A stretch of DNA of 64,000 nt, taken from assembly GCA_963770375.1 (NCBI GenBank), contig CAVYPM010000009.1:62001-126000 (forward strand). Reading direction: 5' to 3'. The first letter of the stretch is position 1. Every line of letters begins with the position of its first letter. Under the pieces are notes generated by a model. The model saw only the letters and a list, made by a program, of their open reading frames with translations. It was not told the origin of the DNA and ran no database searches. Below, piece after piece: positions 1 through 7,349 of this stretch. Position numbers and translations under genes: made by a program. The stretch comes from DASVBE01 sp963770375. Lineage in GTDB: Bacteria; Actinomycetota; Actinomycetes; Streptosporangiales; Streptosporangiaceae.

Positions 1-644
1 ATGCCGTGCGGCGCCAGCGCCGCGGCCGCCCGCCGCGCGGTGGGCAGGTCCCACAGCTGGTTCGCGTCGACCATCAGCAGCGCGCCCGGGCCGATCAGCC
101 GCCGGACCGTGGCTACCCGCTCGGCGTCCTCCGCCACGCTGCGCCCGCCCACCTTGATCTTGTAGCGCGAGTTCCCGGCCGCCACCCACCGTCTGACCTG
201 GTCGGACAGTTCGTCCAGCGGCAGGTGCCGGTTGACCCCGCTGGCGTAGGCCGGCACCTGGTCCCGCTGCCGGCCGAGCAGGTCGACCAGGCTCAGCCCG
301 GCCAGCCTGGCCTGCCGGTCCCACAGGCCGATGTCCACCGCGGCCATGGCCAGCGTGGTGATCCCGCCGCCGGCCTCGCGCAGCTGGTGCCGCATCCGGT
401 CCCAGGCGGCGCCCGGCGCGGCCGGACCGCCCACCGCGGCCGGGCCGCTGTCCGCGGTCACCATCGCCTGGATGGCCTGCGCCCCGGCGCGGACCGTCCA
501 GCTGAAGCCCTGGCCGGCCTGGCCGTCGCTGGTCCGCACCGTGGCCGCGGTGAGGAACTGGCTGGTCGCGCCCGGTCCCCACGGCTGGGGCATGGGCAGC
601 TCGTAGGTCCGGCAGGTCACCTCGGTGACCGTGACAGCGGTCAT
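1..644 (-). CDS. Mandelate racemase/enolase-superfamily enzyme (partial, C-terminus cut off)
   Basis: About 214 residues are visible; the gene runs off the left edge. The N-terminal capping domain is followed by the start of the barrel, with the K-x-K element (KIKVGG) and a D-A-N metal-ligand element (MVDANQLWD) typical of the mandelate racemase/muconate lactonizing subgroup, whose members abstract a proton alpha to a carboxylate using Mg2+. The ATG (MTAVTVTEV) overlaps the stop of the upstream dehydrogenase gene in an ATGA arrangement, so the two are translationally coupled. With a uronate-dehydrogenase-like partner, an aldarate or sugar-acid dehydratase is plausible, but substrate specificity lies in the missing half and cannot be read. 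Confidence 0.85.
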   Translation of the reverse strand, partial: MTAVTVTEVTCRTYELPMPQPWGPGATSQFLTAATVRTSDGQAGQGFSWTVRAGAQAIQAMVTADSGPAAVGGPAAPGAAWDRMRHQLREAGGGITTLAMAAVDIGLWDRQARLAGLSLVDLLGRQRDQVPAYASGVNRHLPLDELSDQVRRWVAAGNSRYKIKVGGRSVAEDAERVATVRRLIGPGALLMVDANQLWDLPTARRAAAALAPHG

Positions 645-1444
645 AGCCGGTCCGCGTCGTAGGCCGGCAGGCAGAACTCACCGCCCAGGTGGGCCAGCAG
701 CGGGTCGCCCGGCTGCGGTTCGCCGTGCTCGGCGATCACCTCGGCGGCGAACCGCTCCGCGTCGTCCGCGGGCTCGTACCCCAGGGCCCGGGCCTCGTCC
801 AGGCTGACCCAGCCGCCCCGCGTGTTGGCCGACACCCCGTAGACCACGCGGAACCCGGGCGACGGCGCGGTTAGGCAGGCCTCGAACAGCCGCCCGGCGT
901 CGTCCGGCGACAGCCAGGTGGACAGCGCCCGGACGTCACGCGGCCGCTCCGCGCAGGTCAGGATCCGCAGGCAGATCACGTCAAGACCGTACCTGTGGTG
1001 GTACATCGCGCCCAGCGCCTCGCCCGCGGCCTTGGACACCCCGTAGTAGGTGTCCGGCGCCGGGAACGCGTAGTCCGGCACCGGGTAGGACGACGGCGGG
1101 CTGAAGCCGACCGCATGGTTCGACGAGGCGAAGATCACCCGCGGCACCCCGGCCCGTCGCGCGGCCTCGAACACCGCGTACGTCCCGCCGATGTTGACCT
1201 CGCTGATCTGCTGCCACGGCGCCTCGACGGAATGCCCGGCCAGGTGGATCACCGCGTCGGCCCCGCCGCACGCCCGCTGGACCGCGTCCAGGCTGGTCAC
1301 CGACGCCCGGATGACCTCCTCGCCGGGCCCGGCCGTGACCGGCGCCAGATCGAGCAGCCGCAGCGTCCGCCCGGGGCGCGCCAGCCGGGCCCGCAGCATT
1401 GTCCCGATCTGCCCCGCGGAACCGGTGATGAGGATGGTTGGCAT
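641..1444 (-). CDS. NAD-dependent epimerase/dehydratase, uronate dehydrogenase-like
   Basis: A 267-residue extended SDR protein. The N-terminal TILITGSAGQIG is the Rossmann GxxGxxG motif; ASSNHAVGF and the YGVSK tetrad (Tyr-x-x-x-Lys) follow, and LSTWLSPDDAGRL and VVYGVSANTRG resemble bacterial uronate dehydrogenases, which oxidise galacturonate or glucuronate to aldaric acid lactones with NAD+. The ATG at 1444 begins exactly at the Rossmann strand; an in-frame start at 1519 would add about 25 residues without domain character. Neither start has a strong ribosome site. The stop overlaps the next gene's ATG. Together the pair suggests sugar-acid catabolism (inference). Confidence 0.8.
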   Translation of the reverse strand: MPTILITGSAGQIGTMLRARLARPGRTLRLLDLAPVTAGPGEEVIRASVTSLDAVQRACGGADAVIHLAGHSVEAPWQQISEVNIGGTYAVFEAARRAGVPRVIFASSNHAVGFSPPSSYPVPDYAFPAPDTYYGVSKAAGEALGAMYHHRYGLDVICLRILTCAERPRDVRALSTWLSPDDAGRLFEACLTAPSPGFRVVYGVSANTRGGWVSLDEARALGYEPADDAERFAAEVIAEHGEPQPGDPLLAHLGGEFCLPAYDADRL

Positions 1445-1554
1445 GAGAAAGGAGAATCCCGCATGCGCCCCGCGGCCGCAACGCCGGCCCGCCTCGGGCG
1501 CCAGCCGTTCAGCCGCCATCCCCGGGCGGCAACCCTGCGGCGCCGCCCGGCCGG

Positions 1555-1989
1555 TCAGCCGGGGACGGCCCAGGGGAACGGGGCGCGGTCCGGCTCGACC
1601 CAGCCCGTGCGGGCCGCAGGGCTGGCCAGCGTGGCCGGGTGGTAGAAGCGGGTCAGCAGGCGCTTGTCCAGGAGCAGCGGGTTGCGGGCCGCGAACCCGC
1701 CGAAGTCCGCTTCGGGGCCGGCCGCAAAGCCCGGGTGGCCGATGGCGTGGTGGGCGACCAGCTCCACCCAGGCGCGGCTGATCGTCTCGTGGTACTTCTG
1801 CGGGGCACCCGCGTACCGGGCGGTGCGCCGGATGCCGTCGCTGACCAGGCCGATCGCGGCGGGCATCCCGTACCGGCGGACCGCCAGCCAGGTGAGCTGC
1901 ACGTGCTGCCGGTGACCGAACCGGCCGCCGGACCCGGCCAGCACTTCAGCCATCAGCGCGTCGAAGCCAGCGGCGTGGTGGTGGGTCAT
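1555..1989 (-). CDS. Conserved hypothetical protein, paired with MarR regulator
   Basis: A 144-residue soluble protein rich in His near the start (MTHHHAAGF). It shows the pattern of a widespread uncharacterised family: HRQHVQLTW near residue 27, KYHETISRAWVELV in the middle, then NPLLLDKRLL and a C-terminal ARTGWVEPDRAPFPW segment. No catalytic motif or membrane segment is recognisable and the function is unknown. Its ATG overlaps the stop of the MarR gene (ATGA), so both are probably co-transcribed from the promoter next to the palindrome at 2420-2442 and may be controlled by that regulator. Confidence 0.7.
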   Translation of the reverse strand: MTHHHAAGFDALMAEVLAGSGGRFGHRQHVQLTWLAVRRYGMPAAIGLVSDGIRRTARYAGAPQKYHETISRAWVELVAHHAIGHPGFAAGPEADFGGFAARNPLLLDKRLLTRFYHPATLASPAARTGWVEPDRAPFPWAVPG

Positions 1990-2420
1990 GCGGAAACCTC
2001 CGTCAGCGCGTCGAGGGCGTCGCGGAAGCCGGCCAGAGCGGTGGCCGGCAGGGTGGCCAGCGCCCGGGCCTCCAGCGCGGCGATGGCCTCGCGGATCGTT
2101 CCGGCGGTGGCCTGGCCGGATGCGGTGAGCTCGATGAGCACGACCCGGCGGTCGCCAGGACGGCTCCCGCGGCTGATGTGGCCGCGCCGCTCCAGCCGGT
2201 CGAGGACGCTGGTCAGCGTGGTCGGCCGGATGCCCACCGCGGCGCCGAGCTCGGACACCGTCCGGCCGCGCCCGTCAGCGAGGTTGGCCAGTGCGTTGAT
2301 CTCCGACGCGGTCAGGTCCAGGTCCACCAGCTCAGCCGCCAGGACCTGCAGCGTGGCGTGCGTGGCCCGCTGCAGGGCCAGCAGGGCCGACCAGGAAGAT
2401 CCTGCGTTTTCGTACTGCAC
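1986..2420 (-). CDS. MarR-family transcriptional regulator
   Basis: A 144-residue winged-helix protein. Helices that set up the dimer precede the DNA-binding segment (LTASEINALANLADGRGRTV then VGIRPTTLTSVLDRLERRG), and the wing has the DRRVVLIELT signature. Translation is read from a GTG at 2420. A 23-bp near-perfect palindrome lies directly on and upstream of this start codon, so autorepression is very likely. The downstream hypothetical gene overlaps by 4 nt and is probably in the same transcript. The ligand cannot be predicted from sequence. Confidence 0.9.
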   Translation of the reverse strand: MQYENAGSSWSALLALQRATHATLQVLAAELVDLDLTASEINALANLADGRGRTVSELGAAVGIRPTTLTSVLDRLERRGHISRGSRPGDRRVVLIELTASGQATAGTIREAIAALEARALATLPATALAGFRDALDALTEVSA

Positions 2421-2442
2421 GATTTCGTATTATACGATATCG
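2420..2442. promoter_or_regulatory. Palindromic operator at the MarR start codon
   Basis: The arms CGATTTCGTA and TACGATATCG flank a central TTA and pair at every position but one. The site is markedly AT-richer than its surroundings and touches the GTG start of the MarR gene at 2420. Length and symmetry fit a MarR dimer. Position suggests that binding blocks transcription or ribosome access of the same gene (inference). Confidence 0.7.
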
Positions 2443-2507
2443 GCTCTTCTTCGACGATACCCGGGCGCCAGCGCCGGGCCCGCGCCCGGCCGCGCTACCC
2501 GGCCGCG

Positions 2508-2957
2508 CTACCCGGCCGCGGTTTCCCGCGCCGACCGCTGCAGCTCCCCGGCCAGCGCCTCCAGCGCCGGCAGCGCCGCCGCGATCGCCGTCTGCTGCTC
2601 GTCGTCCAGCAGCTCCAGGCACCGGGATACCACCGCCGCCCGCTGGGCCTTCACCCGCTGGTCGGTCCGCTGCCCGGAATCCGTCGACGTGACCGACGCG
2701 CTCCGCAGATCCGCCGGATCCGGGATACGCCGGATCAGCTCCATCGACTGCAGTTTGCCGACCACCCGCGACAGCATGGTCGGGTTCAGGCCCTCGAGCG
2801 CGGCCAGCTCACCCAGGCTGACCGGCCCGCGGGCCACCACCAGCGCGAGCACCGACGCCTGCGACGGCGTCAGTCCCTCGCCGGTGGCGGAGCTGTTGAG
2901 CTGCCGGGCGAGCCGGGCGATGACCCGGCGCAGACGGGTCACCCCATCGTCATCCAT
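2508..2957 (-). CDS. MarR-family transcriptional regulator, divergent from exporter
   Basis: A 149-residue MarR-type winged helix: LTPSQASVLALVVARGPVSLGEL forms the first helices, LNPTMLSRVVGKLQSMELI is the recognition helix region, and the wing reads PADLRSASVTST. It is transcribed away from the DHA2-type exporter gene that starts about 50-80 bp to the right, the usual arrangement for a repressor controlling a drug exporter. The short shared intergenic region (2958-3007) would hold both promoters. No convincing operator palindrome was found there. Confidence 0.88.
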   Translation of the reverse strand: MDDDGVTRLRRVIARLARQLNSSATGEGLTPSQASVLALVVARGPVSLGELAALEGLNPTMLSRVVGKLQSMELIRRIPDPADLRSASVTSTDSGQRTDQRVKAQRAAVVSRCLELLDDEQQTAIAAALPALEALAGELQRSARETAAG

Positions 2958-3040
2958 GGGGGCTCCTTAGGCGATCAACGGCGATAATCCGCACCTTGGC
3001 GGGGTAGTTGCCTGCCGGCAAGCAGGGTAATGTCAGGTTT

Positions 3041-4570
3041 GTGTCCACGGACTCCAGAGCCGCCCGGACCTTCCGAGCCGCACCGCCCGCCGCCGCTGCT
3101 GCCGTAACCGCAACCACTTCCACAGTCGCAGCCGCCGTCGGTACCGCCCGCCCAGCCCCAGCTAGCCCAGCCAGCCCCGTCAGCCCGGCCAGCCCCGTCA
3201 CTGCGGCCGGCCTGGCTCCGCAGCCAGGTCGCTATGTCGTCTTCGCCATTGTCTCCCTGGCCCTGCTGATGGCGTCCGTTGACCAGACGATAGTGGCCAC
3301 CGCGCTGCCTGCGCTCCAGCACGACCTGGCCGCCCCGGTGAACTGGAGCAGCTGGACGCTCACCATCTACGCGCTCGGCCAGATCATGATGATGCCGCTG
3401 GCCGGCAAGCTCGGCGACCACTACGGCCGCAAGCGGGTCTTCCTCGCCGCCGCGGTGCTGTTCACCGGCGCCTCGCTGGCCTGCGGCTTCGCCGGCAACA
3501 TCTACCTGCTGGTGATCCTGCGCGCGGTGCAGGCGATCGGCGGCGGCGCGTTCCTGCCGTCCGCGACCGGCATCGTGGCGCACCAGTTCGGCCGCGACCG
3601 GGACCGCGCCCTCGGCCTGTTCTCCAGCGTGTTCCCGATGGGCGGCATCATCGGCCCGGTGCTCGGCGGGGTGTTCGTGACCTACTGGTCCTGGCGCGGC
3701 ATCTTCCTGGTCAACGTCCCGCTCGGGCTGGTGCTGATCGGCCTGGGCGCGGTGTTCATCCCGCGGCTGCCGCGCACCGCGAAGGGCCCGCTCGACCTGC
3801 CCGGCGTGGCCCTGCTCGGCGGGACCCTGCTGGCCGCCATGTACGGCGTGGCCAGCCTGGGCAGCGGCACGTCCCCCACGGCGCCCGCGTTCCTGCTCCC
3901 CGAGGCCCTCGCCGTCACCCTGCTGATCCTGTTCGCCCGGCACTGCGCCCGCGCCAAGGCCCCGTTCATCCCGGCGAAGTTCCTGGTCGGCCGGGGCTTC
4001 GGGGTGATGAACCTGATCAACTTCCTGTACGGCTGCGCGGCCCTCGGCTTCGGCGCGCTGGTCCCGCTCTACGCCGAGAACCGGTTCGGCATCCCCACGC
4101 TGGGCGCGGGCACGCTGCTCACCGCCCGCGCGGTCGGCATGGTCGCGGTGGCCGCCGCCGCGGTCTACTACCTGCGCCGGACCGGCTACCGGCGGCCGAT
4201 GGTGGCCGGCTTCGCCTGCACGGCGGCGGGCCTGCTGGTTCTGTCCGCCAGCCCGGCGGCCGGGCTGACCCCGTACGCCTGGCTGGCGGCGGGTGCCGCG
4301 CTCAGCGGGATCGGCATGGGCATCTCGACGCCCGCCGCCAACAACGCCACTCTCCAGCTCGCGCCCGAGCACAGCCCGGTGGTGGCCGGGCTGCGCGGCA
4401 TGTTCCGGCAGACCGGCGCGATCACGGCGGTCTCGGTCACCTCCGCCATCCTGGCCCGCAGCGGCGACCCCGGGCTGGCCCAGGCACGGGTGTTCCTGAT
4501 CTTCGCCGTGGTGCTGGTCGCCGTCCTGCCGCTGATCGCGCTCGTCCCCGACCACCGCGGCAGCTGGTAG
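3041..4570 (+). CDS. DHA2-type MFS drug exporter
   Basis: About 509 residues with 14 probable membrane helices, the number seen in the EmrB/QacA group, which expel hydrophobic drugs by proton antiport. Motif A appears as GKLGDHYGRKR between the second and third helices; DQTIVATALP in the first helix is typical of the group. The stretch before residue 65 is Ala/Pro/Ser low complexity, so the true start is uncertain: a TTG at 3008, the GTG at 3041 used here, or a later codon. A MarR gene is transcribed divergently from its left side and is the likely repressor. Confidence 0.88.
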   Translation: MSTDSRAARTFRAAPPAAAAAVTATTSTVAAAVGTARPAPASPASPVSPASPVTAAGLAPQPGRYVVFAIVSLALLMASVDQTIVATALPALQHDLAAPVNWSSWTLTIYALGQIMMMPLAGKLGDHYGRKRVFLAAAVLFTGASLACGFAGNIYLLVILRAVQAIGGGAFLPSATGIVAHQFGRDRDRALGLFSSVFPMGGIIGPVLGGVFVTYWSWRGIFLVNVPLGLVLIGLGAVFIPRLPRTAKGPLDLPGVALLGGTLLAAMYGVASLGSGTSPTAPAFLLPEALAVTLLILFARHCARAKAPFIPAKFLVGRGFGVMNLINFLYGCAALGFGALVPLYAENRFGIPTLGAGTLLTARAVGMVAVAAAAVYYLRRTGYRRPMVAGFACTAAGLLVLSASPAAGLTPYAWLAAGAALSGIGMGISTPAANNATLQLAPEHSPVVAGLRGMFRQTGAITAVSVTSAILARSGDPGLAQARVFLIFAVVLVAVLPLIALVPDHRGSW

Positions 4571-4726
4571 CGGCGCGGCCCGCCCCGGGCAAGCCGCCCG
4601 CCGCCGTCCCGCTGGCCTTCTCTTATGGATTACGGGATCTGCCGCGCGGGCCCCGTCCCACGACCGCGATGCCCGCGGGCGCCGCCCCCCTCGCGCCCGC
4701 CCCCGGCCGGCACTTATCGTCCCGGT

Positions 4727-5344
4727 ATGACCCGTCTTCCGGAACTGCGGTACGAGGATCTGCCCGACGAGGGGCAGCAGGTGTGGGACCGGGTGGTGGG
4801 AACCCGGGCGGCCGATCTGATCAGCGCGCAGGGCACCCTGGTCGGCCCGTTCAACGCGTTCGTCACCGCGCCGGGCACCGGCCGCCGGCTGGGCTCGCTC
4901 GGCGCGCACCTGAGGTTCGGCACGTCGATCGAGCGGCGGCTGTCCGAGGTGGCGATCATCACGGTCGGCGCCCGCTGGCAGGCCGAGTTCGAGTGGTGGG
5001 CGCACGCCCGGATGGCCCGCGAGCACGGCGTGGCGCCCGACGTCATCGACGCGATCAAGCGCGGCGCGGAACCGCCCTTCGGCCCGGCCGCCGACGACGA
5101 GCGGACGGTCTGGGTGGTCGCCCGCCAGCTGGTCACCACAGGAAAAATCAGCCTGGCCGCGTACACCGCGGCGCAGCGCCTGCTCGGCGACGCGGGCCTG
5201 GTCGAGCTCGTCGCGCTGTGCGGCTACTACAGCCTGATCTCCTACCTGCTCAACGCCTTCGACGTGCCGCTGCCGCCGGGCGCCGAGCCGGCGTTCGCCC
5301 CGGCAGGACCCACCGCGCCGGCCGAGCCCGCTCCCGCGGACTGA
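4727..5344 (+). CDS. Carboxymuconolactone decarboxylase-family protein
   Basis: A 205-residue all-helical protein. The motif ERRLSEVAIITVGARWQAEFEWWAH matches the core of the CMD/AhpD-like fold, with a Glu and His in the position of active-site residues. The paired cysteines of peroxidase-type AhpD are absent, so this is the non-thiol class, often decarboxylase-like or of unknown role. The ATG at 4727 starts the recognisable domain (TRLPELRYEDLP); upstream in-frame codons encode Pro/Arg-rich sequence and were rejected. The C-terminus ends in a Pro/Ala tail. Confidence 0.82.
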   Translation: MTRLPELRYEDLPDEGQQVWDRVVGTRAADLISAQGTLVGPFNAFVTAPGTGRRLGSLGAHLRFGTSIERRLSEVAIITVGARWQAEFEWWAHARMAREHGVAPDVIDAIKRGAEPPFGPAADDERTVWVVARQLVTTGKISLAAYTAAQRLLGDAGLVELVALCGYYSLISYLLNAFDVPLPPGAEPAFAPAGPTAPAEPAPAD

Positions 5345-5402
5345 GCCGCCCGCCGCGCGCCGAACCCGCCCGCCCGGCCAGAACCGACCCCTGGGAGCCG
5401 CC

Positions 5403-5495
5403 GTGACCAGCCCCGCTGACGACCCGTACCTGCCGGATGAGGCGGCCGGGACCGCGCCGGGCCGGGCCCGGCTGACCGCGACCAGCTTCGTGTGA
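5403..5495 (+). CDS. Possible 30-residue small ORF
   Basis: A GTG preceded by GGGAG five bases upstream opens a 30-codon frame (VTSPADDPYLPDE...) ending in TGA. The ribosome site is better than that of many neighbouring genes and the gap to the LCP gene is otherwise unexplained. There is no recognisable domain, and chance occurrence in GC-rich DNA is quite possible. Confidence 0.2.
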   Translation: MTSPADDPYLPDEAAGTAPGRARLTATSFV

Positions 5496-5608
5496 CCGGG
5501 CCCGGCTGATCGCGGGCCTGGAGCCCGGGTACCCCACCCGCCCGGGCCCCGGGCCCCACCTGCGCAGTTGCGGATTATCCGGTGGGATCTGGGTAGTACT
5601 CAGCTGCC

Positions 5609-7339
5609 ATGGTGGAACGTGGGGCAACTGGGGACGGCGAGCCCACCGAGGTATTTCCGCAGCTGGGCGGTGATCCCGCTGCGGAAGCCGCCCGGGGGGA
5701 GACCGAACCGGACGACTCAGAACCCGGACGGCAGGCCCAGTCGGGGCCGCCGTCTGGCAACTCCCGTACTCAATCGAGACGACTCAGGCGCCGAAAGCAG
5801 GCCCGGGCCCGGCGGCGGCGCTCGCGCCGGGCCAAGGTCCTGATCGGCATCGCCGCCAGCCTGGCCATCATCGTCGCGGTGGCGGCGGTCATCGTGGGCT
5901 CCGCGTACCGCCATCTGAACGGCAACATCCACCAGGCCGACATCACGCCGCTGCTCGGCCCGCAGCCGGTGGACCATCACACGCAGGCCCAGAACATCGC
6001 GGTGATCGGCTCCGATACCCGGCACGGCCAGGGCCGCGGCTACGGCAGCGTCCAGGAACTGAGCACCGACCAGTCGGACACGCTGCTGATCGTGCACATC
6101 GCCGCGGACCGCCAGTGGGCGTCGGTGATGTCGATCCCGCGCGACTCGTGGGTCAGCATCCCGTCCTGCCAGATGGGCAACGGGCAGCAGTCGTCGCCGC
6201 ACTCGTTCAAGATCAACGAGGCGTTCGCGATCGGCAACATGGACGGCAACCACACCGTGCTCGGCGTGGCCTGCACGATCAAGACGCTCGAGCGCGACAC
6301 CGGCATCCACATCGATCACTTCGCCGTGATCAACTTCAGCGGGCTGCGGGACATGGTCCGGGCCCTGGGCGGGGTGCCGGAGTGCAACACGACGCCGATC
6401 AACGACCCGCTGTCCGGCCTGCACCTGGGGGCCGGGCACCACATGCTGAAAGGCTTCCAGGCGCTGGCCTACGTGCGCGCCCGGTACACCCTGGGCAACG
6501 GCAGCGACCTGGAACGGATCAAGCGCCAGCAGGCGTTCATGTCGTCGCTGATCCAGCGGGCCCGCAGCAAGCTGCTCGACCCGCTGGCCATCTACCGGTT
6601 CCTGGACGCCGCGACCAAGTCGCTGACGATCGACAGCCAGATGGGCGGCATCCATGGGCTCTACTCGCTGGGCCGCAGCCTGGGGAACCTGCCCGAGAGC
6701 AAGGTCACGTTCTTCACTCTGCCGACGTTCCCGCGGTCCGAGGTGGATCCGTCGGACACCGCGAACGTGATGTGGACCCAGCCGCTGGACAGCCAGATCT
6801 TCGCGGCCTTCCAGGACGACGTGCCGGTCAGCCAGGCGCTGCTGGACGAGGCCCAGGCCGGCCTGCCGGCCCGCCTGGTGCGCGTCACCGTGCTGAACGG
6901 CTCCGGCCAGCCGGGCCTGGCCAAGGCCGTGGCCGCGCAGCTGCGGGAGTACGGCTACCGGATCCAGTTGGCCCGCAAGCTGAACCGGGTGTGGAACCGG
7001 ACGGCGATCAGGTACGGGTCCGGTCTTGTCCCGCAGGCGACCCGCCTGGCGGCCACGGTCCCGGGCGCGGTGCTGCGTTCCACCGCTCCGCCGGACACGT
7101 CCGGCGAGCCTGCCCAGATCACGCCGTCGGCCCCGCTGACCAGCCAGGGCCTGCTCACTTCCGGCGCGCGGGCGGCCGCGGCGGCGGCCGCCGCCCGCAG
7201 CGTGACCCTGCTCCTCGGCTCCGACTACGGGACCGCGGTCCCGCTGATCAGCGCCCCGGCGGCCACCCCGGCCACGCTGTCCGCCCACCCGGCCAAGCGC
7301 CTGCACGCCCGGACGGCCAACCAGGGCATCTGCACCTGA
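5609..7339 (+). CDS. LytR-CpsA-Psr (LCP) family cell-wall glycopolymer ligase with LytR_C domain
   Basis: 576 residues. An acidic then very Arg-rich cytoplasmic tail (to about residue 74) precedes one membrane helix (about 75-97). The LCP domain follows: NIAVIGSDTRHGQG, SDTLLIVHIA, VMSIPRDSW with the catalytic-site Arg, and RYTLGNGSDLERIKRQQ. A C-terminal LytR_C-like domain begins near RVTVLNGSGQPGLA. LCP proteins transfer lipid-linked glycopolymers such as teichoic acid or arabinogalactan onto peptidoglycan on the outer face of the membrane. The gene converges on the 7350-10139 gene with a gap of only about 10 bp. Confidence 0.92.
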   Translation: MVERGATGDGEPTEVFPQLGGDPAAEAARGETEPDDSEPGRQAQSGPPSGNSRTQSRRLRRRKQARARRRRSRRAKVLIGIAASLAIIVAVAAVIVGSAYRHLNGNIHQADITPLLGPQPVDHHTQAQNIAVIGSDTRHGQGRGYGSVQELSTDQSDTLLIVHIAADRQWASVMSIPRDSWVSIPSCQMGNGQQSSPHSFKINEAFAIGNMDGNHTVLGVACTIKTLERDTGIHIDHFAVINFSGLRDMVRALGGVPECNTTPINDPLSGLHLGAGHHMLKGFQALAYVRARYTLGNGSDLERIKRQQAFMSSLIQRARSKLLDPLAIYRFLDAATKSLTIDSQMGGIHGLYSLGRSLGNLPESKVTFFTLPTFPRSEVDPSDTANVMWTQPLDSQIFAAFQDDVPVSQALLDEAQAGLPARLVRVTVLNGSGQPGLAKAVAAQLREYGYRIQLARKLNRVWNRTAIRYGSGLVPQATRLAATVPGAVLRSTAPPDTSGEPAQITPSAPLTSQGLLTSGARAAAAAAAARSVTLLLGSDYGTAVPLISAPAATPATLSAHPAKRLHARTANQGICT

Positions 7340-7349
7340 CCTGGCTGGC

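Noticed and set aside
2975..5026. A 683-codon minus-strand frame opposite the exporter and CMD genes
   Set aside because: It is rich in Arg, Gly, His and Gln with no domain, and mirrors two well-supported plus-strand genes; a typical GC-rich antisense shadow.
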